From Rubricella sp038526735 (GTDB taxonomy: Bacteria > Pseudomonadota > Alphaproteobacteria > Rhodobacterales > Rhodobacteraceae): a DNA stretch of 64,000 nt. Position 1 is the stretch's first letter. The number at the start of each line of letters is the position of its first letter. A program made the position numbers and the translations under genes. The stretch spans positions 41,379-105,378 of the forward strand of contig JBCBGM010000004.1 in the NCBI GenBank assembly GCA_038526735.1, written 5' to 3'. The notes beneath the pieces are model-generated. The model searched no databases. It was not told the origin of the DNA and worked only from the letters and a program-made list of their open reading frames with translations. Shown here piece after piece: positions 33,274 through 41,829 of the stretch.

Positions 33274-33810
33274 TTAGGCCGAGAGGGCCTTGGCCTGGCC
33301 GACCCAATCGTCACGAACGGGGCGGTCTTTGAACGACGACATGCCAGCGCTGAGTTCAGCGACTTGCGCGTCGGTGTAGGTGGCCAGTTGGGCGACGGTG
33401 AAGAGGCCCAGGCCGTTCAGCTCGATCTGAAGCTTGGGGCCAATGCCCTTGATCTGCACCAGATCGCTGTCTTCAGCAGTGGGTGCGGGGGCTGCCTCGA
33501 CCGGTGCAGGCTCTTCGGCGGCAACCTCAGCGACGGGCTCTTCCACGGCTGCCTCTACAGGGGCCGCGGCTGGCTCGGGCGCTGGCTCTGCGGGGGCCTC
33601 AACCACCTCTGCATCAACGACCGGTGTTTTCACGCTTGGTGTTGCAGGTGCGGGCACCGCAGCATCAAACTGAAAGTTCCAGATCTTTGCAGGACGGTAT
33701 TCAACACCAAAAAGAGGCGCGACCGGGGCGTAGCTTAGCCAGTATTCCGCAAGAGTTTCATCGGGTTGCGGGGCGACGGCGGCGCCGTCGAACTCAAAGA
33801 ATTGCATCAT
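33274..33810 (-). CDS. Helix-hairpin-helix protein with Ala/Pro/Glu linker
   Basis: A 178-residue protein in three parts: an aromatic N-terminal segment (residues 2-46, FFEFDG..AEYWLSYAPVAPLFGVEY), an Ala/Pro/Glu-rich low-complexity linker (about 50-112), and a C-terminal helix-hairpin-helix domain (LVQIKGIGPKLQIELNGLGL) ending KALSA. HhH domains often bind DNA without sequence specificity; similar ends occur on some Rhodobacteraceae Nuo and ribosomal proteins. ATG 33810 or 33807 is possible. Two TGC-type dyads lie immediately upstream. Confidence 0.78.
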   Translation of the reverse strand: MMQFFEFDGAAVAPQPDETLAEYWLSYAPVAPLFGVEYRPAKIWNFQFDAAVPAPATPSVKTPVVDAEVVEAPAEPAPEPAAAPVEAAVEEPVAEVAAEEPAPVEAAPAPTAEDSDLVQIKGIGPKLQIELNGLGLFTVAQLATYTDAQVAELSAGMSSFKDRPVRDDWVGQAKALSA

Positions 33811-33831
33811 GGCGGGCCTTCCATGGGTTAT

Positions 33832-33876
33832 TGTTGCGATGCAGCATCGTACCGAGTATTTTGTTGCGGCGCAACA
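33832..33876. promoter_or_regulatory. Two TGTTGC-N3-GCARCA dyads
   Basis: TGTTGC-GAT-GCAGCA (33832-33846) and TGTTGC-GGC-GCAACA (33862-33876, perfect) are centred 30 bases apart, about three helical turns, 22 bases before the HhH gene start. The form resembles TGC-rich sites (CTGC-N3-GCAG) of the PHB regulator PhaR. The regulator is inferred. Confidence 0.5.
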
Positions 33877-33918
33877 TAAATACCGCCACTTGAGTGCGTT
33901 GTGCTGCGGCATGAGCAC

Positions 33919-34998
33919 TCAGGCCGACGCGCTAGGGGCGGATGCCTCTGCGCTAAAGCCGTAGTGCCGCGCCAGGCGCCCAAGCGCGATTTTAAGCACC
34001 ACTTTGCCCGAACGGGCAGACCAGCCCAGCCGCTTTTCAGCGCCCTCGACCCCTTCGAGAAAACAGCAACACCGCAGGGTAATATCCGCAAGGCCTGGCC
34101 CAAGGGCGGTGAGGGCTCCGCTGACACGATCCCGCGCCGCTTGAGAGCCATCGCCGGCGCCCCACGGTGCAAACCCCTCCGCCCGGCCAGCGCTCAGAAA
34201 CCTGTCCCAGTTTTGGGTAATCGAAGGGCCGAGTTGAGCGCGCTCGAAGTCTTCGCGCAGGCGCTCCCCCGCTTCAATCTCGCTGCTGTTGAGAAACGGG
34301 GAGCCGTCGGCCGATTTGCGCCGCGCGAGCATACCGAGGGGGCTTTCGGCGATGTTAATGGCGCGGGTGGTTTCACGGCCATCAGGCTCGACAAAGACCT
34401 TCTCCCCCTCGACCATGTGTTGCAGGCGCACGGACTCGTCCCTCCGCGCCGCCTTCGCGCGGCCATCGCTGGCGAGGAAGCGGCGCAGGGCGGCGCGGCC
34501 TGGCTCGGTGATTTTGTAGCGGTGAACCCGGCCCTTAGCCTGCAGCGCGATCCAGTCGTTGAGGGCAAAAGCCTCTGCCACACTTCGCTCTGTCACGGCG
34601 GTGCGCACGGGGCGTCCGGCACCCGTGTCACGCATCACAACCGCCTTCTCAAAGCTGGGGGAAATCACCAGCACGGCGCCCGTTTCTGCGAGACGCCGCA
34701 GGATGCGACGAGCCTCTTTTTCGATTTGCGTGGAGGTCAGTGCGGCATCTGTCATGGTAAAAACCTCTGATGGAAACTGAAGAGAAACGGAGTTCAACGC
34801 TGTCTCGATGAGTGGGTCATCGCGACGATCTTCAAGCCGCGCGATGCGTCTTGAGAGGGTAGAGGGCGCACAGCCAAGGCGCCGAGAGAGCGCCCGCAAA
34901 GGCTGCTGCAATTGGGTATGCGCGAGGTAGATTTGCCAGGCTGCGGGCAACCTGGTGATACAGTCAGACGTTGAGTAGTGTTCGCGTAAAACTTGCAT
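33919..34998 (-). CDS. Helix-turn-helix regulator, DUF6456 type
   Basis: A 359-residue protein. Residues 30-58 resemble a DNA-binding helix-turn-helix (LRALSRRLGCAPSTLSRRIARLE). A second winged-helix-like region is seen near residues 140-170, and the C-terminal domain (WDRFLSAGRAEGFAPW through ALGPGLADITLRCCCFLEGVE) is typical of the DUF6456 proteins of Rhodobacteraceae. An unusual CCC triplet lies in it. Target genes are unknown. Confidence 0.75.
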   Translation of the reverse strand: MQVLREHYSTSDCITRLPAAWQIYLAHTQLQQPLRALSRRLGCAPSTLSRRIARLEDRRDDPLIETALNSVSLQFPSEVFTMTDAALTSTQIEKEARRILRRLAETGAVLVISPSFEKAVVMRDTGAGRPVRTAVTERSVAEAFALNDWIALQAKGRVHRYKITEPGRAALRRFLASDGRAKAARRDESVRLQHMVEGEKVFVEPDGRETTRAINIAESPLGMLARRKSADGSPFLNSSEIEAGERLREDFERAQLGPSITQNWDRFLSAGRAEGFAPWGAGDGSQAARDRVSGALTALGPGLADITLRCCCFLEGVEGAEKRLGWSARSGKVVLKIALGRLARHYGFSAEASAPSASA

Positions 34999-35128
34999 AA
35001 AGTTTTCGCTAAATTGTGCGGGTTACCCGTGTGTTAACGCCCTAAACCCTTCCGCACGCTGAGAATAGTTTCACGCCACCTAGCCTGACTGGGGCAGTTT
35101 GTGCCGCGCAATCGGAAAGGATCGTGCG

Positions 35129-35365
35129 ATGCAAGATGACCGTTCAGAGGCGATTATGCGCCCCCGCAGCTTGACCACCGCCGCGCGCAAGCTGGCCCTC
35201 ACCAAAGACGCAGAGACCGACGCGTGCTTGCGGCGGCTGCTCGAGGCGGAAGCGGAGTGTGAATATGCCCGCCATGACCCGACCGCCACCTACAGCGTGC
35301 GCGAGCATGTCGAGATCCTCTCAAAGGTTTTTTACCACCTCTGGGCGAAGGCAGGTCTTATGTGA
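35129..35365 (+). CDS. Small unknown protein, 78 residues
   Basis: A helical, charged protein (MQDDRSEAIMRPRSLTTAAR, later LRRLLEAEAECEYARHDPT and EHVEILSKVFYHLWAKAG). AAAGGA precedes ATG 35129. It overlaps the end of the convergent MttB gene by eight bases. I do not recognise it; no membrane segment or signal is present. Confidence 0.6.
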   Translation: MQDDRSEAIMRPRSLTTAARKLALTKDAETDACLRRLLEAEAECEYARHDPTATYSVREHVEILSKVFYHLWAKAGLM

Positions 35366-36920
35366 AGGCGTCGGGCTCGCTGGCTTTGCGCTGCGCGATG
35401 TAGGCGGTGAGCGCCTCGTTGATCGCCGGATCGAGCGCGGGCGCTTCATAGTCTCGCAGCTGTTTCTCCACGCGCTTTTGGGCGAGATCGGCAGAGGTGG
35501 GCGCGCCATCCTCGGCCCAGGTCTCGTAGGGGCGATAGTCAAACGCCTCGGAGCGCCAGAAAGCGGTTTTGAAATTGGCTTGGGTGTGGGCGCAGCCGAG
35601 GTAGTGGCCACCGGGGCCGACCTCGCGGATGGCGTCCATGGCCTGCCCGTTTACGGTGATATCAACGCCCGCAGCAGCGGCGTGCAGGCCGCCGAGTTGA
35701 TCAGCGTCGAGCACGAATTTCTCGTAGGAGGAGACCAACCCCCCCTCCAGCCAGCCGCAGGCGTGGAGCATAAAGTTCACGCCGCCGAGCATGGCGGCGT
35801 TGAGCGTGTTGGCCGTCTCGTAGCCTGCCTGCGCGTCGGGGAGCTTGGAGCCGCAGAGACCCCCACCCGAGCGGAACGGCAGGCCAAGGCGGCGCGCGAG
35901 TTGCCCCGCACCGTAGAGGATTTTTGAGGCTTCGGGCGTGCCAAACGTCGGCGCGCCAGAGTTCATGTCGATCGAGGTCACAAACGCGCCGAAGATCACC
36001 GGCGCACCTGGCCGGACGAGTTGGGAGTAAGCGACACCGGCGAGCACTTCGGCCAGCACCTGCGTGAGCGTGCCGATCACCGAAACCGGCGCCATCGCGC
36101 CCCCCACGATGAACGGAGAGACGATGCAGGCCTGCCCGGCCTCGGCATAAACCTCCAACGCGCCGGTCATCACCGAATCGAAGACCATCGGCGAGTTCAC
36201 GTTGATCAGTGAGGTCATGTAGCAACCCGAGGGCGTGTCGCTGTCGCCGAACAGGATTTTGCACATCTCCACCGAATCGCGGGCGCGGACCGGGTCTGTG
36301 ACCGACCCCATGAAGGGTTTGTCAGAGAGGGTCATGTGGGCGTGCAGCATGTCGAGGTGGCGCTTGTTCACCGCGACATCCGTGGGTTCACACACCGTGC
36401 CGCCCGAGTGGTGCAGCCACTTTGACATGTAGCCCAGGCGCACGAAGTTGCGGAAATCCTCCATCGTGGCGTAGCGGCGGCCGCCCGCATGGTCGCGCAC
36501 GAAAGGCGGGCCATAGACCGGGGCGAGGACGAGGTTTTTGCCACCGATCTCGACCGCGTTGGCAGGGTTGCGGGCGGTTTGGGTGAAGGTCGCGGGGGCG
36601 GTGCCGCAGAGCTTGCGGGCGAGACCGCGCGGAATATGCACGCGGTCACCGCGCACATCGGCGCCGGCCTCTTTCCACCGCGCGAGCGCGGACGGGTTTT
36701 CGGCGAAGGCGATGCCAATCTCTTCAAGCACGGTTTCGGCGTTGGCCTCGATGATCTCCAGCGCCTCTTGCGAGAGCATGTCATAGGTGGGCACCCCGCG
36801 GGTGATCTGGGGCACCGTCTCGATCTTCTTGGCGGTGCGCTCTGCGCGGCGCGCAGCCCCACCTCCGCCGCGACGACCGCGCCGTGTGGGTGCGGTTTCT
36901 GCGCTCATCATATCATCCAT
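35358..36920 (-). CDS. Trimethylamine methyltransferase (MttB) family protein, non-pyrrolysine
   Basis: A 520-residue MttB-superfamily protein. It is uninterrupted, with no in-frame TAG where true MttB carries pyrrolysine, so it belongs to the non-Pyl group that includes glycine betaine methyltransferase MtgB. The basic N-terminal tail (RRGRRGGGGAARRAERTAKK) precedes the TIM-barrel domain. No corrinoid protein or reactivase gene is adjacent. Substrate is likely a quaternary amine, by inference. It may start at ATG 36920 with GGGAAGAG upstream. Confidence 0.85.
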   Translation of the reverse strand: MDDMMSAETAPTRRGRRGGGGAARRAERTAKKIETVPQITRGVPTYDMLSQEALEIIEANAETVLEEIGIAFAENPSALARWKEAGADVRGDRVHIPRGLARKLCGTAPATFTQTARNPANAVEIGGKNLVLAPVYGPPFVRDHAGGRRYATMEDFRNFVRLGYMSKWLHHSGGTVCEPTDVAVNKRHLDMLHAHMTLSDKPFMGSVTDPVRARDSVEMCKILFGDSDTPSGCYMTSLINVNSPMVFDSVMTGALEVYAEAGQACIVSPFIVGGAMAPVSVIGTLTQVLAEVLAGVAYSQLVRPGAPVIFGAFVTSIDMNSGAPTFGTPEASKILYGAGQLARRLGLPFRSGGGLCGSKLPDAQAGYETANTLNAAMLGGVNFMLHACGWLEGGLVSSYEKFVLDADQLGGLHAAAAGVDITVNGQAMDAIREVGPGGHYLGCAHTQANFKTAFWRSEAFDYRPYETWAEDGAPTSADLAQKRVEKQLRDYEAPALDPAINEALTAYIAQRKASEPDAFT

Positions 36921-37082
36921 GCCGCTCTTCCCAAATGAGGTGAGCTAAAAGATAGATCGCGCCCGCAGAAAGCGACGCCAAAACCCGCCGCTCGCGCGTG
37001 CGGAAGCGACATGCCCCACGTTTACCTAATAGAAACGCACCTCCCGCAGTCTCGCATTGATACGCACGAGCCTGAGGATGCC

Positions 37083-38354
37083 ATGCCCCGCGTCGCCCAT
37101 TGGGATTTTTCCGGTAACAAAAAGCAGACCTGGGTGCCCGACAAAGAGCGCGGCGACAATGACTTGCAGGACGGCACCCTGCGCCGGGGAGCCAAGCAAG
37201 ATGGCGATGGCGAGGCCACGTTCGACGGTAAAAACGACCATATGTATGTGTGGGAGGGGGAGGATTTTGCCTTAAAAGAGGGCACCGTCACGATGACGTT
37301 TACCCCCGATGACCTCGATCACCGAATGGGGCTGTTTGACAGGTCCGCGGCTGCTGGGACGGAAGGGAACCTCTCTATCTCGCTGACGCCAAGCGGCGCG
37401 ATCGAGGTGCGCCATGTCGGGCCGGGCGGGACAGAGCATGTGTTTTCGGGCGGCGAAATCTCTGCCGGGGATGAGCACAGTTTCAGCTACAGCTGGGGAC
37501 CGTCGGGCTCTGTCTTGAGTGTGAATGACACGACGGTGGCCAGCGGCGAGGATGCGCTGAGCACCGGCAACAAGCAAAGTGATGTGTTTATCGGGGCCGC
37601 ACTTGGCGATGAAGATGCCCCGAGTTGGAGTTGGTACAACTGGGGCAACAGCCACGACGATGATGACGACGACGAAGATAATGATGATGACGAGAGCGGA
37701 GGTGGTGCGGGCGCGAGCGGATATTTTGACGGCACCATCAGCGATGTGGAGATTTGGAACCACGCCCTCGGTGCGCCACCGCCCTGTTTTGCGGCAGGCA
37801 CACTGATCGAGACGGTCTCTGGCCCTGTTGCGGTGGAGGATATCCGCCCCGGCACCCTCGTGATCACCCGCGATTTTGGGCCGCTTCCGGTGCTGTGGCG
37901 AGGTGGGCGCGACATCTCTGAGCGGGAGCTTGCCTCCGCCAATCGGCTGGTACCGGTGGTGCTGCGGTCTGGGAGTTTCGGGCAGAGCGGCGATCTGGTG
38001 CTGTCTCAGCAGCATCGCGTCTGGCTGGCCGGGGTCGATGCGTTGGCGAAAGCGCGGCATCTGGCGGAGCTGGGCGATGGCCGGTTTCGCTTTGCCCATG
38101 GCCGCAAGCGGATCGCGTATCACCACCTGCTGCTGCCCCGCCACGCGCTAATCCGGGCGCAGGGCGTGTGGTGTGAGAGCCTCTATCCCGAAACGACGCA
38201 GCTTTCAGGCCTGAGCACGGCCGAAAAACTCACGCTCGATGCGGCCTTGGAGGCGTGCCATGACACGCGCCTCGTGCGGCCGGAGCTCAAGCGCCGCGCG
38301 GTGGCAGAGGCGCTTTCTCTTCTTCCTGCGCGCAAAGGGCGGCGCGTGGCCTGA
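37083..38354 (+). CDS. Hint-domain protein with LamG-like N-terminus
   Basis: A 423-residue protein. Residues 1-190 look like a LamG/concanavalin-type beta domain (AHWDFSGN, FDRSAAAGTEGNLSISLT). An Asp-rich linker (DDDDDDEDNDDDE, about 195-210) leads to a Hint_2 domain beginning PPCFAAGTLIETVSG, with Cys235 as likely nucleophile and a later QQHRVW motif. Hint domains splice or cleave themselves. ATG 37083 has AGGA upstream; a longer frame exists from 37011. No signal peptide is seen, so export, if any, would be by another route. Confidence 0.8.
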   Translation: MPRVAHWDFSGNKKQTWVPDKERGDNDLQDGTLRRGAKQDGDGEATFDGKNDHMYVWEGEDFALKEGTVTMTFTPDDLDHRMGLFDRSAAAGTEGNLSISLTPSGAIEVRHVGPGGTEHVFSGGEISAGDEHSFSYSWGPSGSVLSVNDTTVASGEDALSTGNKQSDVFIGAALGDEDAPSWSWYNWGNSHDDDDDDEDNDDDESGGGAGASGYFDGTISDVEIWNHALGAPPPCFAAGTLIETVSGPVAVEDIRPGTLVITRDFGPLPVLWRGGRDISERELASANRLVPVVLRSGSFGQSGDLVLSQQHRVWLAGVDALAKARHLAELGDGRFRFAHGRKRIAYHHLLLPRHALIRAQGVWCESLYPETTQLSGLSTAEKLTLDAALEACHDTRLVRPELKRRAVAEALSLLPARKGRRVA

Positions 38355-38397
38355 CCTCTCTCTTGCGCGGCACAGGACGGGGGAGTAGGTGCGGGGC

Positions 38398-39960
38398 ATG
38401 ACTGCTGCAACGCACCACCAGCGCCTCTTGATCGTCGATTTCGGCTCTCAGGTGACGCAACTGATCGCCCGCAGGCTGCGCGAGGCGCAAATCTACTGCG
38501 AAATCCACCCCTACCAGAGCGTAACGCCGGCTTTCCTAGAGGCGTTCGCCCCGCAGGCGGTGATCTTGTCCGGGGGGCCGGCGAGTGTGCACGATGAGGG
38601 CTCTCCGCGCGCGCCGCAGCAAGTGTTTGAGCTAGGCGTTCCGGTGCTGGGCATCTGCTACGGCCAGCAGGTGATGATGGAACAGCTCGGCGGCACGGTC
38701 GAAAGCGGCCACCACGCCGAATTTGGCCGCGCGTTTGTGAGTGCCAGCGACCAGCCCCTTTCGATCCTTGAGGGCTGGTTCGAGCAGGGCGAAGAGCAGG
38801 TTTGGATGTCTCACGGCGACCGGGTGACGGCCCTTGCGCCGGGGTTTGAGGTCTATGGCACCTCGCCCAACGCGCCCTACGCGATCATCGGCGACGTGGA
38901 GCGGCAGTTCTTTGCGGTGCAGTTCCACCCCGAGGTGCACCACACGCCCAACGGCGCACGGCTCTATCGCAACTTCACCCGGCTCGCGGGGTTTGAGGGC
39001 GACTGGACGATGGCGTCATACCGCGATGAGGCGATTGCCAAAATCCGCGCACAGGTGGGTGACGAGAAGGTGATCTGCGGGCTCTCTGGCGGCGTGGACA
39101 GCTCGGTAGCCGCAGTGCTGATCCACGAGGCGATTGGCGATCAACTGACCTGTGTATTTGTGGATCATGGCTTGATGCGGCAGGGCGAGGCGGATGAGGT
39201 GGTCACACTCTTTCGCGACCACTACAACATCCCGCTGATCCACGCCGATGAGGCGGACCTGTTCCTCGACGCGCTTGAGGGCGTGACCGACCCGGAGGTG
39301 AAGCGCAAAACCATCGGGAAGCTCTTTATCGACGTGTTTGAAAAGCACGCCAAAGACGTAGGCGGGGCGAAGTTTCTCGCCCAAGGCACGCTCTATCCGG
39401 ATGTGATCGAGAGCGTGAGCTTTTCCGGCGGACCGAGTGTGACGATCAAAAGCCACCACAATGTGGGTGGCCTGCCCGAGCGGATGGATATGGCGCTGGT
39501 GGAGCCGCTGCGCGAACTCTTTAAGGACGAAGTGCGCGCGTTGGGGCGCGAGTTGGGGCTGCGCGAAGCGTTTGTGGGGCGGCATCCGTTCCCCGGCCCG
39601 GGCCTCGCGATCCGCTGCCCCGGAGAGATCACCCGCGACAAGCTTGAGATCCTGCGCAAGGCGGATGCGGTCTACCTCGACCAAATCCGCAAGCATGGCC
39701 TCTATGATGAGATCTGGCAGGCGTTTGTGGCGCTTTTGCCCGTGCGCACCGTCGGCGTGATGGGCGATGGGCGGACCTATGACTACGCCTGCGCACTGCG
39801 GGCGGTAACCTCGGTCGATGGGATGACGGCGGACTATTACCCATTCACCCATGATTTCCTCGGAGAGACCGCAACGCGGATTATCAACGAGGTGAAGGGC
39901 ATCAACCGCGTGACCTATGACATCACCTCGAAACCTCCGGGCACGATTGAGTGGGAGTGA
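38398..39960 (+). CDS. guaA: GMP synthase (glutamine-hydrolysing)
   Basis: A 520-residue enzyme making GMP from XMP. The N-terminal glutaminase has Cys87 in GICYGQQ and the His/Glu of VQFHPEVHH; the synthetase has the PP-loop SGGVDSS, and the C-terminal dimerisation domain ends ITSKPPGTIEWE. ATG 38398 is chosen; an in-frame GTG lies at 38389. About 40 bases separate it from the Hint gene. Confidence 0.98.
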   Translation: MTAATHHQRLLIVDFGSQVTQLIARRLREAQIYCEIHPYQSVTPAFLEAFAPQAVILSGGPASVHDEGSPRAPQQVFELGVPVLGICYGQQVMMEQLGGTVESGHHAEFGRAFVSASDQPLSILEGWFEQGEEQVWMSHGDRVTALAPGFEVYGTSPNAPYAIIGDVERQFFAVQFHPEVHHTPNGARLYRNFTRLAGFEGDWTMASYRDEAIAKIRAQVGDEKVICGLSGGVDSSVAAVLIHEAIGDQLTCVFVDHGLMRQGEADEVVTLFRDHYNIPLIHADEADLFLDALEGVTDPEVKRKTIGKLFIDVFEKHAKDVGGAKFLAQGTLYPDVIESVSFSGGPSVTIKSHHNVGGLPERMDMALVEPLRELFKDEVRALGRELGLREAFVGRHPFPGPGLAIRCPGEITRDKLEILRKADAVYLDQIRKHGLYDEIWQAFVALLPVRTVGVMGDGRTYDYACALRAVTSVDGMTADYYPFTHDFLGETATRIINEVKGINRVTYDITSKPPGTIEWE

Positions 39961-40356
39961 TTCTCTGAATTCAGGCGCAGAATCAATCGGCTCTGCGGTG
40001 TTCTTAGAGTCGTGTCACCAGAGTCATGCGCCCCCTTCACAAGATGTTGTGCGCTTGAGCGACATTACACCGGGCGTGTTGTGCGGGGCCACATTCTGCC
40101 AAAACGCCATCAATTAAGGCTATATCTGGTGGGCATCACGCCGCCTTTGCGTGCAATCGCTCGCAAATCTGCCCAACTTCTCTACCTCTGGTGGAGCCTT
40201 GTTGCCGAAAAGACTCTTGCCTGATGACCAACCGCCCCACTTCAGTGCAAGACAGTTGATAGACACGAATCGCTCCCCTATACCTTTGGGAAAAAAGGGG
40301 GATCGGCATTTCGCCGTGACCTGGGTCAGGCGACCCACTGAGGAACGAGGCAGGGC
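39961..40356. other. Gene-free spacer between guaA and the repeat lipoprotein
   Basis: The 396 bases contain no convincing gene on either strand. A weak hairpin CGCAGA-N10-TCTGCG followed by GTGTTCTT (39976-40005) may end guaA transcription. A likely promoter lies at 40256-40284. No repeat or RNA gene is seen in the rest. Confidence 0.5.
40256..40284 (+). promoter_or_regulatory. Possible promoter of the repeat lipoprotein gene
   Basis: TTGATA, 17-base spacer, TATACC, 73 bases before the ATG at 40357. Confidence 0.4.
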
Positions 40357-41790
40357 ATGAAGCTCAAGACTTGGATGCTGGCAGGGGTATGTGGAGCGGC
40401 TTTGATTGGCTGCGGAAACTACGTGTTGCCTGAGCGAAATGCGGAGGACGCGACCCGTCTGGCAGAGGAGCAGCCGCACCCCGATGCGGTTGAGGTGCTG
40501 GATGAGCTGAACTCGTTGATCGAATCTGAAAACCGGCGTCGTCAGAGTGACGGCGACGATACGATCTCTCAGGATCAGGCGATTTTCGCGATTATCTCGA
40601 CAGTGCAGGCAGACCGCGCCTCCGCCGCCGCAGCCGAAACGAACTTCTTTGAAAACATCCTGCAGGGTGTTGATGCCGGCGTTGAGGTTCCCCCGCAGCC
40701 TCCGCAAGCGCTCAACGCGGCTGCGCGCGCGGTCAACATCGCCCGTGCCAACACTGATGCAGCAAATGCAGCTCGCGAGGCCGCCCGCGCCGCCGAATTG
40801 GCCCGGCTGAATGCCGCCAACCGCGCGCGGCAAGAGCAGCTGACCTTCCGCTTTGCAGACAGCCTGCCTGTGGTTGCGCCGGGCACCGAGGGGCCGCCAA
40901 ACGCGATCCCCGGTCAATGCTACGCACAGATCCAGCAGCCCGCCCGCTTTGAGATCGTCTCTGAGCAAATCCTCGACCAGCCCGCCACCGAGCGGCTTGA
41001 GGTGGTGCCCGCGACCTACCGCACCGAGATGCGCCCGGTTGTGATCGAAGAGGCATTTACCCGCATTGAAGTGGTTCCACCGACCTATGAAACGGTTGTC
41101 GAGGAGGTCGTGGTTGAGCCTGAGCGCCAGGTCACGATCACCGTGCCCGCGCAGTTCCGCACCGTTGTGGAGGAAGTGCCCGTGCGCCCTCCGTTCCGCT
41201 CGTGGGAGCCGAGTGACCGCATCTTCCCCGTGGGCACGTCGCTCAATGGCGGAACGGTTCTGGGCAGCCGCGTGACCCCCACTGGAACGGTTGAGAGCTT
41301 GATCCAGTTCCCGGCAACCTTCGAGACGGTCTCGCGCCAAGAGCTGGTGTCGGAAGAAACCACCCGCGTTGAAACCGTCGCCCCGATCACCGAAACGCGC
41401 GTTGTGCGCAAGATCAAGACGCCCGCCCGCACCCGCGAAGTGGTGGTGCCCGCGGTGGTTGAGATGGTCGAGACGCAGATCGTTGTGACCCAAGAGCGTG
41501 TCGAGCGCATCCCGGTGCCGCCGACCTTCCGCACCGTTGAGCGCAACACCGAGGCGCAGCCTGCACGGCTGGTTTGGGCGCCGGTCATCTGTGACGTTGA
41601 CCAGACCGCAGAGCTGATCACGCGCGTGCAGCAGGGTCTCGCCGAGCGTGGGCTTTATGCGGGTCGCATCGACGGTGTGAACGGTCCGCGGACGCAGGCT
41701 GGCATCAACCAGTTCCAGCTGGAGCAACTCGATCTCGACAGCGCGACGCTTACCATTGACGCCGCCCGTCGCCTTGGCGCAATTCGGTAA
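40357..41790 (+). CDS. Repeat lipoprotein with peptidoglycan-binding C-terminus
   Basis: A 477-residue protein. The lipoprotein signal is residues 1-19 with lipobox LIGC; export and lipid anchoring are likely. Residues about 100-150 form an Ala/Arg-rich helix. From about 185 to 410 there are around eight degenerate 23-25-residue repeats built on P(A/P)(T/Q)(Y/F)xT-VxEE, for example PATYRTE, PPTYETVVEE, PAQFRTVVEE, PATFETVSRQ and PPTFRTVERN. The C-terminus (AELITRVQQGLAERGLYAGR, then GPRTQAGINQFQ) is a peptidoglycan-binding domain. It may link the outer membrane to the wall. No family name is recognised. Confidence 0.85.
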   Translation: MKLKTWMLAGVCGAALIGCGNYVLPERNAEDATRLAEEQPHPDAVEVLDELNSLIESENRRRQSDGDDTISQDQAIFAIISTVQADRASAAAAETNFFENILQGVDAGVEVPPQPPQALNAAARAVNIARANTDAANAAREAARAAELARLNAANRARQEQLTFRFADSLPVVAPGTEGPPNAIPGQCYAQIQQPARFEIVSEQILDQPATERLEVVPATYRTEMRPVVIEEAFTRIEVVPPTYETVVEEVVVEPERQVTITVPAQFRTVVEEVPVRPPFRSWEPSDRIFPVGTSLNGGTVLGSRVTPTGTVESLIQFPATFETVSRQELVSEETTRVETVAPITETRVVRKIKTPARTREVVVPAVVEMVETQIVVTQERVERIPVPPTFRTVERNTEAQPARLVWAPVICDVDQTAELITRVQQGLAERGLYAGRIDGVNGPRTQAGINQFQLEQLDLDSATLTIDAARRLGAIR

Positions 41791-41829
41791 TACAGCATAG
41801 CGCGGCGTCCCCCGCGCGGGGGCACTGCG

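Noticed and set aside
40120..41727. Long open frame on the minus strand opposite the repeat lipoprotein
   Set aside because: It has an Arg/His/Leu-rich composition, no family likeness and no ribosome site. It mirrors a repeat-rich coding gene on the plus strand that has a signal peptide and a recognised domain.
41809..41822. CCCCCGCGCGGGGG palindrome after the repeat lipoprotein as a terminator
   Set aside because: The stem is only 5 bp with no T run; in this G+C-rich sequence it may be chance.
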